64,000 nt of DNA from assembly GCF_000716715.1 (NCBI RefSeq), contig NZ_JNYJ01000040.1, forward strand, positions 1 to 64,000, in the 5' to 3' direction. The number at the start of each line of letters is the position of its first letter. Within the stretch, counting starts at the first letter, position 1. This DNA comes from Dactylosporangium aurantiacum. GTDB lineage: Bacteria; Actinomycetota; Actinomycetes; Mycobacteriales; Micromonosporaceae. The position numbers and the translations under genes were made by a program. Positions 17,568 through 26,643 of this stretch are shown here, one piece after another. Under the pieces are notes generated by a model. It worked only from the letters and a program-made list of their open reading frames with translations. It searched no databases and was not told where the DNA came from.

Positions 17568-18844
17568 CGGTCGGCGCTGGCCGGTGCTGGCCGCGCGCGG
17601 CGCCGCAGGGTGTCCGTGGCGGCGGACGTGGCGGTCGCCGCGGTCAGGAACAGCGCCGCGGCGAGGAGGATCCGCACCTCCGGGTAGGTCGGCGGGGGCA
17701 GCAGCGCCCCGCTCGCCGCGGCGCAACCGGCCAGCGCCGCGACCGACAGCTGCGCCAGCCACCGGCCGGCTGCCCGCCGGCCACCACCGAGTCCGGCCAC
17801 GGCGTCGCGCGCGGCCAGCACCAGCGCCACGCCGGCGACGAGGGCGGTCCCGGCGACGGCCAGCCACAGGGTGCCGAGGTCCAGGGCGTACCGGACCGGC
17901 AGCGCCGGCACGAAGAACAGCGCCGCGAACCAGGCCAGCCCGCCCTCCACCGTCGCCACCCCCGGCCCTCCCGCCGGACCCGGTCCCGCTGCCACGCCCG
18001 GTCCCGCCGACGGGTCCGGGCTCGCCGACGGGTCCGGGCTCGCCGACGGGTCCGGGCTCGCCGACGGGTCCGGGCTCGCGGCGCGGCGGTGGGCGAGCAG
18101 GCGGGCGCCGGCCAGGGCGGCGGCCGCGGCCACGGCGACGGGCAGCAGCCGCGGCACGTGGCCGAGGTTGTAGAGCAGGGCGGTGTCGTACACGAGCAGG
18201 ACGATGACCCCGAGCGCCGCGGCGGAGGCGACGGCGAGCAGCACGTCCACCGCGGTCCGCGGCGCGGGCAGGGCGGGCCGGGCACGCCACCGGCCGACGA
18301 GGACCGCGGTCGCCACGCAGGACACGGCCCGCAGCACCAGGTCGTCGACCGTGTACGGGTTGCGCAGCCCCCACTCGACGAGCCCGAACACGACCGAGTA
18401 CGCCACGCACCCGGCCCACAGCACGGCCGGCGTGGTGAGCAGCCGGGCGCGGGCCGGGTCGAGCCAGCGGCACACGCACAGGTAGGCGAGGACCACGAAC
18501 GGCAGCTCGAGGACCGCCTGCACCCGCAGCACGGTCACGGCGAGCAGCCGCGGCGCGGGGAACGCCGCCGCGACGGCCCGCACCGCGTCGCCGCCGGCGA
18601 GGTCGAACCAGCCGGGCGGCAGGTACCGGGCGATGAACGCCGGGTCGCCGTCGTGGACGCGCAGCACGTACACGGTGAACAGCACCTGGTTGAGGTAGAC
18701 CGCGGCGACGACGGCGGCCAGCCACACCCCCGGGCCGCGGGCGGTGCCGGGCGGCGCGGCCGGCGGGCGGCGCGGCACCAGGGCCAACCCGCCGAGGACC
18801 GAGACGACGACGAGCAGGTCGACCGCCGCCCCGACGCTGATCAT
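17564..18844 (-). CDS. Polytopic membrane protein, unknown function
   Basis: 426 aa with about ten hydrophobic helices (for example AAVDLLVVVSVLGGLALV and AVLELPFVVLAYLCVC). Between two helices is a soluble loop with a hexapeptide repeat (ASPDPS, four copies) encoded by the 18-bp tandem repeat at 18008-18079. No transporter signature or catalytic motif is evident. The start is ATG 18844. It stands alone and ends in a strong stem-loop. Confidence 0.8.
   Translation of the reverse strand: MISVGAAVDLLVVVSVLGGLALVPRRPPAAPPGTARGPGVWLAAVVAAVYLNQVLFTVYVLRVHDGDPAFIARYLPPGWFDLAGGDAVRAVAAAFPAPRLLAVTVLRVQAVLELPFVVLAYLCVCRWLDPARARLLTTPAVLWAGCVAYSVVFGLVEWGLRNPYTVDDLVLRAVSCVATAVLVGRWRARPALPAPRTAVDVLLAVASAAALGVIVLLVYDTALLYNLGHVPRLLPVAVAAAAALAGARLLAHRRAASPDPSASPDPSASPDPSASPDPSAGPGVAAGPGPAGGPGVATVEGGLAWFAALFFVPALPVRYALDLGTLWLAVAGTALVAGVALVLAARDAVAGLGGGRRAAGRWLAQLSVAALAGCAAASGALLPPPTYPEVRILLAAALFLTAATATSAATDTLRRRARPAPASADR
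18008..18079. repeat. Four tandem 18-bp repeats inside the membrane-protein gene
   Basis: The unit CGACGGGTCCGGGCTCGC is repeated four times nearly perfectly, encoding (ASPDPS)n in the minus-strand protein. The unit is a multiple of three, so copy number can vary without frameshift. Confidence 0.85.
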
Positions 18845-18970
18845 GCCCGAACCGTACCGAACGGGGGTTCATCAGCGAAGACCGGTGATTTCGCCGATAC
18901 ACCCGGGGCCGCCACCTGCACACACTGACACGCATCGAAGTTACGAAGGTGTTTCGAGAGGAGTGCAGCG

Positions 18971-19810
18971 TTGCGAACCATCCTGCTCAGGCTGGCCGTC
19001 GTCCTCACGCTCATGGGCGGCGGGGTCGCCGCGGTCGCCACCCCGGCGCTCGCTGACGAGATCGGCCAGGCACCCACCGCCTCCAATATCACCGGCAACG
19101 GCAGCTTCGCGACCACGTCCGAAAGCATCTCCAGCCTGGTCTCCGGCTTCGGCGGCGGCCGGGTGTACTACCCGACGGCCACCGGCCGCTACCCGGTGAT
19201 CGCGATCTCGCCCGGGTTCACCGCCACCTGGTCGAGCCTCGCCTGGATCGGCCCGCGCCTGTCCTCGTGGGGCTTCGTGGTCGTCGGCATCGAGACCAAC
19301 AGCATCTACGACCAGCCCGGCAGCCGCGGCAACCAGCTGCTCGCCGCGCTGAACTGGGCCGTGAACTCCTCCTCCACCGCCGTGCGGTCCCGCGTCGACG
19401 GCAGCCGCCGCGGCGTGGCCGGCCACTCGATGGGTGGTGGCGGCACCCTCGAGGCGCTCGCCGCCGACACCAGCGGCCTGGTCAAGGCCGGGGTGCCGCT
19501 CGCACCCTGGAACACGGACAAGATCTGGAGCAACGTCAGCGAGCCGGTCCTGATCGTGGGCGGGCAGGCCGACACCATCGCGCCGGTCGCCACCCACTCG
19601 GTGCCGTTCTACAACACCCTGGCCGGCCCGAAGACGTACGTCGAGCTGACCGGGGCGAGCCACTTCTTCCCGCAGACGACGAACGCCACCACGTCCCGAG
19701 CGCTGGTGTCGTGGTTCAAGCGCTGGCTCAACCAGGACTCCCGGTTCACGCCGTACACCTGCGGCTTCGGTGGGCTGGCGGTGTCCGACTTCCGCAGCAA
19801 CGCCTGCTGA
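18971..19810 (+). CDS. Secreted cutinase/PETase-type polyester hydrolase
   Basis: 279 aa. TTG start with GGAG 8 nt upstream, then a signal peptide ending near ATPALA. The alpha/beta-hydrolase triad is S153 in GHSMGGGG, D201 in GGQADTIAP and H231 in GASHFFP. SPGFTATW supplies the oxyanion/aromatic clamp, and LAPW matches the wobbling Trp of PET hydrolases. C264 and C279 form the C-terminal disulfide in CGFGGLAVSDFRSNAC, the hallmark ending of actinobacterial cutinases. Expected substrates are cutin and synthetic aliphatic/aromatic polyesters; activity on PET is inference. Confidence 0.95.
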   Translation: MRTILLRLAVVLTLMGGGVAAVATPALADEIGQAPTASNITGNGSFATTSESISSLVSGFGGGRVYYPTATGRYPVIAISPGFTATWSSLAWIGPRLSSWGFVVVGIETNSIYDQPGSRGNQLLAALNWAVNSSSTAVRSRVDGSRRGVAGHSMGGGGTLEALAADTSGLVKAGVPLAPWNTDKIWSNVSEPVLIVGGQADTIAPVATHSVPFYNTLAGPKTYVELTGASHFFPQTTNATTSRALVSWFKRWLNQDSRFTPYTCGFGGLAVSDFRSNAC

Positions 19811-19823
19811 TACACCCGCACAG

Positions 19824-19855
19824 GGTCCCCGTCGCCCGTCCGGGCGGCGGGGACC
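19824..19855. terminator. Bidirectional terminator hairpin
   Basis: GGTCCCCGTCGCCCG (19824-19838) pairs with 19841-19855 with one G-U pair. It lies between the convergent polyester-hydrolase and MoaD-like genes. Confidence 0.65.
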
Positions 19856-19862
19856 TCGCGCG

Positions 19863-20159
19863 TCAGCCGCCGGCCATCGCGCCGATGATGAGCAGCGGCT
19901 CCCTGCCGGTGGCGACCGGGTCCGGCAGCGGGTCGTCGGGTTCGTCGTTGGACAGGTCCTCTTCGCAGCCGTACAGCCGCACGAACGCGCGGCGGCGACC
20001 GCTGGCCCGGTCCCGGATGGTGCCGCGCAGCGCCGGGTAGCGGGCCTCGAGCGCGTCCAGGACCAGCCGCTGCGTGACCGGGCCGGACACCTCCAGCTGG
20101 ACCTCGCCGTCGACGCGGGCCAGCTGCCGCAGGTGGGCGGGGAGCACGACACGGATCAT
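19863..20159 (-). CDS. MoaD/ThiS-like sulfur-carrier protein
   Basis: 98 aa. Beta-grasp-like start ([20 protein letters not shown]), a [18 protein letters not shown] helix, and the diagnostic C-terminal IIGAMAGG ending in Gly-Gly, which is thiocarboxylated or adenylated in this family. The start overlaps the stop of the BNR-repeat gene (ATGA), so translation is coupled. This MoaD plus BNR pair recurs in actinobacteria, but the pathway is undefined. No moaA, moaC or thi genes are nearby. Confidence 0.85.
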   Translation of the reverse strand: MIRVVLPAHLRQLARVDGEVQLEVSGPVTQRLVLDALEARYPALRGTIRDRASGRRRAFVRLYGCEEDLSNDEPDDPLPDPVATGREPLLIIGAMAGG

Positions 20160-21271
20160 GGCAGCGTCTGCACCTCGACCGACAGCACGGCCGGCAGGTC
20201 CCGCACGATCGGCATCCAGCTGTCGCCGGCGTCGGCGGAGACGTACACCTGCCCGCCCGTGGTGCCGAAGTAGATGCCGCACTCGTCGAGGGTGTCCACG
20301 GCCATCGCGTCGCGCAGCACGTTGACGTAGCAGTTGGCCTGCGGCAGACCCTCGGTGAGCGGCTCCCACCGTTCGCCTCCGGTGCGGCTGCGGTACACCC
20401 GGAGCCGGCCGTCGGGCACGTAGTGCTGCGAGTCGCTGGTGATCGGCACGACGTACACCGTCTCGGGCTCGTGGGCGTGCACCGCGATCGGGAAGCCGAA
20501 GTCCGTCGGCAGGTCGCCGCTGATCTCCCGCCACGAGCCGCCGGCGTCGTCGGTGCGCAGCACGTCCCAGTGCTTCTGCATGAACAGCACGTCGGGGCGT
20601 GACGGGTGCATGGCGAGCCGGTGCACGCAGTGGCCGACCTCGGCGTCCGGGTCGGGGATCTGCCCGGACACCAGACCCCGGTTGATCGGCTGCCACGTGA
20701 CGCCGGCGTCGTCGGAGCGGAACGCCCCGGCCGCCGAGATCGCCACGAAGATCCGGTCCCGGTGCACCGGGTCGAGGATGATCGTGTGCAGGCACATGCC
20801 GCCGGCGCCCGGCTGCCAGCGCGGCCCCGACTCGTGCGTGCGCAGGCCGGTCAGCTCCTGCCACGCCCGGCCGCCGTCGGTGGAGCGGAACAGCGCGGCG
20901 TCCTCGGCGCCCGCGTACACCGTGTCGGGGTCGTCCCGGGACGGCTCCAGGTGCCAGATCCGCTTGAACTCCCAGGGGCGGGGCGTGCCGTCGTACCAGA
21001 GGTGGTCGCCGACCTTGCCCTCGTAGGTGAAGTCGTTGCCGACCGGCTCCCAGTTGGCGCCGCCGTCGTCGGAGCGCTGGATCAGCTGGCCGAACCAGCC
21101 GCCGGACTGCGACGCGTAGAGCCGGTCGGGATCGGCCGGGGAACCGTTGACGTGGTAGACCTCCCAGCCGCCGAACAGCGGCCCGTCGACCTTCCAGTCC
21201 TTGCGGGCACCGTCCGAGGTCAGGATGAACGCGCCCTTGCGCGTCCCGACCAGCACCCGTACTGCGCTCAT
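20156..21271 (-). CDS. BNR/sialidase-like beta-propeller protein
   Basis: 371 aa, no signal peptide. At least five Asp-box repeats are visible ([60 protein letters not shown]), which build a beta-propeller of the Ycf48/VPS10/exo-sialidase type. Catalytic arginine-triad residues of true sialidases are not evident. Start ATG 21271 has GGAGGTGACGGC just before it; that ribosome site lies in a repeat shared with 26605-26643. Operon: 30-aa micro-ORF, this gene, MoaD-like gene, all overlapping. Confidence 0.85.
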   Translation of the reverse strand: MSAVRVLVGTRKGAFILTSDGARKDWKVDGPLFGGWEVYHVNGSPADPDRLYASQSGGWFGQLIQRSDDGGANWEPVGNDFTYEGKVGDHLWYDGTPRPWEFKRIWHLEPSRDDPDTVYAGAEDAALFRSTDGGRAWQELTGLRTHESGPRWQPGAGGMCLHTIILDPVHRDRIFVAISAAGAFRSDDAGVTWQPINRGLVSGQIPDPDAEVGHCVHRLAMHPSRPDVLFMQKHWDVLRTDDAGGSWREISGDLPTDFGFPIAVHAHEPETVYVVPITSDSQHYVPDGRLRVYRSRTGGERWEPLTEGLPQANCYVNVLRDAMAVDTLDECGIYFGTTGGQVYVSADAGDSWMPIVRDLPAVLSVEVQTLP

Positions 21272-21306
21272 GCCGTCACCTCCGCTGCGCTCCGGCGCCG
21301 ACCTGA
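21268..21306. repeat. 39-bp dispersed repeat carrying a ribosome site, copy 1
   Basis: Matches 26605-26643 with one difference. It carries the GGAGGTGACGGC ribosome site and the start codon of the following gene, plus the end of the micro-ORF. Confidence 0.9.
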
Positions 21307-21360
21307 GCCAAGACTGCGCCAATGATGAGACTCCCCTGCGCTGCGCTCCGGGTCGCTCAT
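21268..21360 (-). CDS. 30-aa linker micro-ORF before the BNR gene
   Basis: ATG 21360 has its own GGAGGTGCGGC site. The frame is 30 codons plus TGA, and the TGA overlaps the BNR start (ATGA). It ends [11 protein letters not shown], identical to the ending of the micro-ORF at 26605-26697, which has the same length and the same overlap. The peptide is basic and probably acts only in translational coupling. Confidence 0.45.
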   Translation of the reverse strand: MSDPERSAGESHHWRSLGSGRRRSAAEVTA

Positions 21361-21540
21361 GCCGCACCTCCGTCTCCGTGTGCCGACCTCTCGCATCGTG
21401 CCACGGTCCGGGCCGCCCGCAACCCCGCTTCACCCGGTCGCGCGCCTGCCGGCGGCGGCGCGGCGGCTGCGGCGGTGTGTGAGCGGGGTGACGCCGGGTA
21501 GGGGAGCCGGCAGCCAGCACGAGTGAAGGGAGCACCGCAC

Positions 21541-21762
21541 ATGGGCGACGACGACCCGATCATCTCCGGCGTGCCCGCGGCCGCGCGCAACTCCGAGCCG
21601 GGTGACCGGCCGGTCAAGGTCCGCACCGGCGCGGAGCAGCCGTGGGACCCGGAGGACCTGGCGGTGGCCGAGGGGCGCGACCCGACCCCGAAGAACGTCG
21701 AACGCAGCCGCCGCGAGCTGGAGGAGCTGGGCGCGGCCGCGATCGAGAAGACGGTTCCCTGA
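21541..21762 (+). CDS. Small acidic hypothetical protein, 73 aa
   Basis: Hydrophilic and acidic ([20 protein letters not shown]; ends [15 protein letters not shown]), no membrane helix. GAAGGGA precedes ATG 21541 by 9 nt. It resembles small conserved actinobacterial proteins without assigned function. Confidence 0.6.
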   Translation: MGDDDPIISGVPAAARNSEPGDRPVKVRTGAEQPWDPEDLAVAEGRDPTPKNVERSRRELEELGAAAIEKTVP

Positions 21763-21900
21763 GGGGCGGTGGTGCACAGTCCGGGTACGCACGTCGGTGT
21801 GCGCACCCGGACCGTGGCTCGTGGCGCCGGCGGGCGCACCGTGAGCGTGCCGCCCGGCGTACCGCCGCCGCATCGGTGGAATCGCCTGCGTGCGCGGCGG

Positions 21901-24900
21901 TCAGGACACCACCTTCGCCAGCTCCGTGCGGGAGCGCACGCCGAGCCGGGTGAAGATGTTGCGCAGGTGGTGGTCGACGGTGCGGGGGCTGAGGAACAGC
22001 ACCTCGGCGACCTCGCGGTTGGTGGCGCCGCCGGCGACCAGCTCGGCGATGCGGGCCTGCTGCGCGGTCAGCGCCTGCTGCGCGGTCAGCGCCTGCCGGG
22101 CCTCGTCGGTGGGGGTCACGTGGTCGCCGGCGGCCCGCAGCTCGGCGGCGGTGCGCTGGGCCCAGGTGGCCGCGCCGAACTGCTCGAACGTGGCCAGGGC
22201 GCGGCGCAGGTGCTCACGGGCGGCGGCCGGGTGCCGGCGGCGGCGCAGCTCCTCGCCGTAGAGCAGCTCGGTGCGGGCCCGGGCGAACGGTGAGTCGCCG
22301 GCCAGGTGCAGCCGGATCGCCTCGCGGTACCGAACGTCGGCCTCGTCCTCGGTGTCGGCGAGCAGCGCGTGGCAGCGGGCCGACAGCGCCAGCCAGGTCG
22401 GGTTCGCGGTGCTGTGCGCCCACAGGTCGTACGCCCACAGGATCTGCCGGGCGGGGGCCCGGTCGCCGCACCGGGCGACCGCCTCGACCAGCGTCGGGGT
22501 GGCGGGGATCTGCACGCCGAGGTGGCCGCGGCCACCGGCGGTGCGCATCACGCCCCACAGCCGGCCGGCGGCGTCGGCGTAGCGGCCCTCGGCGACGTCG
22601 AGCAGCGCCGAGGCCCACACGCACATGGCGCGGGCCTGGCTGTCGACGTCGACGCCGGCCCTGGCCCGGCACCGGCGGGCCCACGCCTGGCTGGCGGGGG
22701 CGTCGCCGAGCATGCCGAGCACCACGGCGAGCATCCCGCGGCAGTTGTCGGCGACGGCGTCCTGGCCGGTGGCGGCGGCGAGGCGCTGGCCCTCGGTGGC
22801 GGTGGCGACGGCGAGGTCGAGGTCGCCGAGCGCGAACGCGGCGGTGGCGGCCAGATCCAGGGCGTGCGGGACGGTGGCCCGGTCGCCGGCGCCGCCGGCG
22901 AGGCGGGCGGCTCGCACCGCGAGGCGGTACGCCTGCTGGTCCTCGCCGATGAGGATGCCGGCGCCGGCGGCGCGGACCAGCGTCGGCGGGTCGTCGACGG
23001 CGGCGGCGAGCTGCAGGACCCGCCGCAGCGGCCCGACCCCCCGCGACGGGTCGCCGGAGAACAGCGCCGACACCCCGGTGAGGTGCTCGAACAGCAGCTC
23101 GGCGGCGGGCGGGTCGCCGGGGCGGCGCAGCCGCAGCGCCCGTTCGGCGAGCGCGGTGAACTGGTCGTGCCGGCCGGTCGTCAGCAGCGCCTCCCCGGCC
23201 AGCAGGAACGCGCCGAGGCTGCGCCGCCGGTCCCGGGCGACGAGCCGGCCGGCCGCGGCGACGAGGGTGTGCTGCTCCCCGCCGCCGACGCCGGCGCGCA
23301 GGTCGATCTCGCCGAGCAGCAGCTCCCGTTCGGCGTGCAGATGCTCCGGTACGCCCGGCGCGAACACCGACCGCAGCAGCATCCTGGCCTGGTGGGGCTC
23401 GCCGCCGCGCCAGGCGAGCCGGGCCGCCGCGAGGGTGCGCTCGGCGGCGAGGACCGGGCCCGTGGTGAGTGCGGCGGCGTGCCGCAGCGCGGTCGCGGCG
23501 AGGGCGGGCGGCACCCCGGCGGCGGCGTCGGCGAGGACCGCGGCGAGGGCGTCATCGGGCCCGTCGGCGACCGCGGCGAGGTGCAGCGCGGCGGTCAGCA
23601 CGGCCCCGGCGTCGCCGGCCGGCGGCGTGCTCAGCTCGGCCGCCGGTAGCGTGCCCAGCTCGGCGGTCGGCAGCGTGCCCAGCTCGGCGGTCGGCAGCGT
23701 GCCCGGGTCGGCCGCCGGCGCTGTGCCGGGTCCGGTGGGCGGCGGTGTGCTCGGCCGGCCCGCCGGTCGGGGGCCGGGTTCGGCGGTCGGCAGGGCGGCG
23801 AGGAGCCGGTGCGCGGCGTGCCGTTCGGCGAGGGCGGCTTCGGCATACAGGACGGGGGCGAACAGCGGCGGCACGAACCGGACCCGGCCGTCCTCGACGT
23901 GGACGAGGTCGGCGCGTTCGGCGGCGGCGAGGTCGCCCGGCCGGTGCCCGGCGGCGAGGAGCGGGGCCACGCCGCAGCCGGGCCGGCCACCGGGGGTCCG
24001 GGGGCCGGTGAGGGCGGCGGTCGCGGCGAGCAGCAGGACCCGGCGGGTGGCGTCGGGCAGGGTCCGCAGCACTGCCCGGTACTCCCGGCGCAGCGGGCTG
24101 TCGCGGGGCAGCGTGTCGGGCGGGGCGGCCTGGCCGTGGCGCTGCTCGGCGTCCAGCGCGGCGGCCAGCTCGGTGAGGGCCCGCGGGTTGCCCTCGGCCA
24201 TGGCGGCGAGGACCCCGGCGACGTCGCCGGCGAGGTCCGGCACGGCGTCGGTGAGCAGGTCGCGGCTGTCGCGAAGGTCGAGCGGGGCGAGCCGGCGCAC
24301 CGGCAGGCCGGCGAGGGCGGCCTCGCTGCCGGCGGCCGCGGGCGTGTCCCGCAGCGCGAACAGCAGCGCGACCCGGTCGCCGCCGGCGTGCCGGGCGGCC
24401 AGGGCGAGGGCGTCCAGCGACGGGCGGTCCAGCCATTGGGCGTCGTCGACGCGGCACACCACCGGCCCGCGGGCCCGGCCGCCGAGCGCCCGCAGCGCCG
24501 CGAGGGTGGCCAGGCCCGCGGCGAGCCGGTCCGCCGCCGCGCCGCCGGAAACGTGACCCGCCACGTCGCCCGGCACGCCGGCGACGTGCCCCGCCGCACC
24601 GCCGGGCAGCCCGGCGAGGTGCCCTGCCGCGCCGCCGGACAGCCCGGCGACATGACCCGCCGCGCAGCCGGGCAGGCCGGCGACGTGGCCCGGCAGGCGG
24701 GTGCCGGCGAGGAGGCGGTGCAGGCCGGCGTACGGCAGCGCGGACTCCGCCGGGCACCCGGCCACGGCCAGCTCGACGGCCGGACCGGCGACGCCGCCCG
24801 AACCGCCCGAACCGCCCGAGCCACTCGGACCACTCGGACCACCCGAGCCGTTCGAGCCGTTCGAGCCGCCGGAGCCGAAGGAACTGAAGGAACCGGGCCC

Positions 24901-25071
24901 TGCGGCCGTGGCGGCGGCGAGCAGGGCGGACCGGCCGATGCCGACCGGTCCGGTGACGACCAGGGCTCCCCCGCGCCCCTCGGCGGCGGCGGCGAGCAGG
25001 GCGGCGATGGCGGCACGGTCGGCGTCGCGGCCTCGCAACGAAACTTTCTGCACGGTCGATGCACTAACCAT
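21901..25071 (-). CDS. LAL-type LuxR-family ATPase regulator
   Basis: 1056 aa, the usual size for large ATP-binding LuxR regulators. N-terminal AAA/NTPase domain with Walker A GPVGIGRSALL, Walker-B-like CRVDDAQWLD, a long TPR-like helical middle, and a C-terminal LuxR HTH (GGATNREVAEVLFLSPRTVD). Two low-complexity inserts occur: a Ser/Gly/Asn run near residue 60-90 and an AGLPGGAAGHV-type repeat near 125-175, plus a TLPTAELG repeat in the middle. ATG 25071 lies 10 nt after the acyl-CoA ligase stop, so it is the last gene of that operon and may control it. Confidence 0.93.
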   Translation of the reverse strand: MVSASTVQKVSLRGRDADRAAIAALLAAAAEGRGGALVVTGPVGIGRSALLAAATAAGPGSFSSFGSGGSNGSNGSGGPSGPSGSGGSGGSGGVAGPAVELAVAGCPAESALPYAGLHRLLAGTRLPGHVAGLPGCAAGHVAGLSGGAAGHLAGLPGGAAGHVAGVPGDVAGHVSGGAAADRLAAGLATLAALRALGGRARGPVVCRVDDAQWLDRPSLDALALAARHAGGDRVALLFALRDTPAAAGSEAALAGLPVRRLAPLDLRDSRDLLTDAVPDLAGDVAGVLAAMAEGNPRALTELAAALDAEQRHGQAAPPDTLPRDSPLRREYRAVLRTLPDATRRVLLLAATAALTGPRTPGGRPGCGVAPLLAAGHRPGDLAAAERADLVHVEDGRVRFVPPLFAPVLYAEAALAERHAAHRLLAALPTAEPGPRPAGRPSTPPPTGPGTAPAADPGTLPTAELGTLPTAELGTLPAAELSTPPAGDAGAVLTAALHLAAVADGPDDALAAVLADAAAGVPPALAATALRHAAALTTGPVLAAERTLAAARLAWRGGEPHQARMLLRSVFAPGVPEHLHAERELLLGEIDLRAGVGGGEQHTLVAAAGRLVARDRRRSLGAFLLAGEALLTTGRHDQFTALAERALRLRRPGDPPAAELLFEHLTGVSALFSGDPSRGVGPLRRVLQLAAAVDDPPTLVRAAGAGILIGEDQQAYRLAVRAARLAGGAGDRATVPHALDLAATAAFALGDLDLAVATATEGQRLAAATGQDAVADNCRGMLAVVLGMLGDAPASQAWARRCRARAGVDVDSQARAMCVWASALLDVAEGRYADAAGRLWGVMRTAGGRGHLGVQIPATPTLVEAVARCGDRAPARQILWAYDLWAHSTANPTWLALSARCHALLADTEDEADVRYREAIRLHLAGDSPFARARTELLYGEELRRRRHPAAAREHLRRALATFEQFGAATWAQRTAAELRAAGDHVTPTDEARQALTAQQALTAQQARIAELVAGGATNREVAEVLFLSPRTVDHHLRNIFTRLGVRSRTELAKVVS
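23635..23710. repeat. Tandem 24-bp repeat in the LAL gene
   Basis: The unit CCCAGCTCGGCGGTCGGCAG plus four bases (GCGTG overlap) occurs about three times and encodes the octapeptide TLPTAELG. In-frame length changes would be tolerated. Confidence 0.75.
24550..24690. repeat. Degenerate tandem repeat encoding AGLPGGAAGHV units in the LAL gene
   Basis: Five or so degenerate copies of a roughly 33-bp unit (GGCGAC/GAGGTGCCCYGCCGC pattern) encode repeated AGxPGxxAGHV segments in the ATPase domain of the LAL protein, where family members lack an insert. Confidence 0.6.
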
Positions 25072-25078
25072 GCCGCCA

Positions 25079-25098
25079 GTGTTACGTGTCGGTAACAC
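25079..25098. promoter_or_regulatory. GTGTTAC-N6-GTAACAC inverted repeat between ligase and LAL genes
   Basis: Seven-base arms are perfect complements (25079-25085 and 25092-25098). It overlaps the TAA stop of the ligase gene and lies 8 bp before the LAL start. It could be an internal operator for the LAL gene. Confidence 0.5.
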
Positions 25099-26608
25099 CA
25101 ATGGAAGGGGTCATCGCGACGACGGTCCGCCGCAGCTCCCGTTTGAGCACCTTGTGGCTCGGCCCGAGCGGCAGGGCGGCCACGACGCGCACCTGCCGCG
25201 GGTACTTGTGCCGCCCCAGGTGCTCCCTGGACCAGGCGACGAGGTCCTCGGCGACCAGTGCGGCGCCGTCGGCCGGGACGACCACCGCGCAGATCTCCTC
25301 GCCGTGCACCGGGTCCGGCACGCCGATCACCGCGACCTGCGCGACGCCGGGGTGCCGGGCGAGGACCTCCTCGACCTCGCGCGGGTACACGTTGAAGCCG
25401 CCCCGGATCACGATGTCCTTCTTGCGGTCGACGATCGTGACGAACCCGTCGGCGTCCTTGGTACCGAGGTCGCCGGAGCGGAACCAGCCGTCGACGACGG
25501 CGAGGGCGGTGTCCTCGGGCCGGCCCAGGTACCCGGCGAAGACGTTGTGCCCGCGGATGACGATCTCACCGAGCTCGCCCGGCGGCAGCAGCTCGACGCG
25601 GTCGTCCACCTCGGCCCGGGCGACCTCCACCTCGACGCCCCAGATCGGGTGGCCGACGGTGCCGGCGCGGGTGCCGAAGTGGGGCTGGTTCGTGGTGGCG
25701 GTCGGGGACGTCTCCGACAGCCCGTACCCCTCGAAGATCGACGTGGCGAACGCGGCGTTGAACCGCTCCAGCACCGCGACCGGCAGCGACGCGCCGCCGG
25801 AGATGCACAGCCGCAGCCGGGGCAGCTCGGCCCGGTGCGCGGCGGCGTCGAGCAGCGCCAGGTACATGGTGGGCACGCCGTGGAACACGTCGACGCCCTC
25901 GGCGAGCATGAGGTCCAGGGCCGCGTCGCCGGTGAAGCGGGCCAGCATGACGAGGGTGGCGCCGAGGCGGAAGGTGCCGTTCATGCCGACCGTCTGGCCG
26001 AACGTGTGGAACAGCGGCAGGCAGCCGAGCACGACGTCGGTGGGGCGGGCGTCGTTGGCGTCGAACACGTTGACCGTCGCGTTCAGCACCAGGTTCAGGT
26101 GGGTCAGCACGGCACCCTTGGGCTGCCCGGTGGTGCCGCTGGTGTACAGCACGACCGCCGGGTCCTGCGGCTCCCGGGAGGCGTAGGAGCGCAGCGGCGC
26201 GGCATGCGCGAGGTCCGCCGGCGCGACCACGGTCACGCCGGCCAGTTCGGCGGCGGCGGCACCGGCGGCGGCGACCGCCGGGTGGCACACGAGCAGCCGG
26301 GCGTCGCTGTCGCGCAGCGTGTACGCGACCTCCGGCGCGGTCAGCAGCAGGTGCACGGGCACGACGACGGCGCCGAGGGCGAGGATGCCGTAGTAGGCGC
26401 GGGGGAAGTCCACGACGTTCGGGCACTGCAGCGCGACCCGGTCGCCTGGGCGCACGCCGAGGTCGCGCAGGGCCGCCGCGTACGTGAGCGCCTCCCGCCA
26501 CAGCTGCGCGTACGTGACCCGCTGGTCCCCGTCGACGACGGCGACGCGCTGCGGGTACCGGCGCGCGGACTCGGCCAGGATCGCCGCGACCGACAATGTG
26601 GCGGTCAT
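25082..26608 (-). CDS. Long/medium-chain acyl-CoA ligase (AMP-forming)
   Basis: 508 aa. ANL-superfamily motifs: VVLYTSGTTGQPKGAVLTH (A3 P-loop), FEGYGLSETSPT (A5), GWFRSGDLGTKDADGF (A7) and DRKKDIVIRGGFNVYP (A8 hinge). The catalytic Lys lies near the end in SHKVLKRELR. It activates fatty or aromatic acids to acyl-CoA for the two dehydrogenases nearby. ATG 26608 is preceded by GGAGGTGACGGC inside the dispersed repeat. It is joined to the upstream dehydrogenase gene through a 30-aa micro-ORF with overlaps at both ends. Confidence 0.95.
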   Translation of the reverse strand: MTATLSVAAILAESARRYPQRVAVVDGDQRVTYAQLWREALTYAAALRDLGVRPGDRVALQCPNVVDFPRAYYGILALGAVVVPVHLLLTAPEVAYTLRDSDARLLVCHPAVAAAGAAAAELAGVTVVAPADLAHAAPLRSYASREPQDPAVVLYTSGTTGQPKGAVLTHLNLVLNATVNVFDANDARPTDVVLGCLPLFHTFGQTVGMNGTFRLGATLVMLARFTGDAALDLMLAEGVDVFHGVPTMYLALLDAAAHRAELPRLRLCISGGASLPVAVLERFNAAFATSIFEGYGLSETSPTATTNQPHFGTRAGTVGHPIWGVEVEVARAEVDDRVELLPPGELGEIVIRGHNVFAGYLGRPEDTALAVVDGWFRSGDLGTKDADGFVTIVDRKKDIVIRGGFNVYPREVEEVLARHPGVAQVAVIGVPDPVHGEEICAVVVPADGAALVAEDLVAWSREHLGRHKYPRQVRVVAALPLGPSHKVLKRELRRTVVAMTPSIGVTDT

Positions 26609-26643
26609 GCCGTCACCTCCGCTGCGCTCCGGCGCCGGCCTGA
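26605..26643. repeat. 39-bp dispersed repeat carrying a ribosome site, copy 2
   Basis: Matches 21268-21306 with one difference, and is again positioned so that it supplies the ribosome site and start codon of the following gene. Confidence 0.9.
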
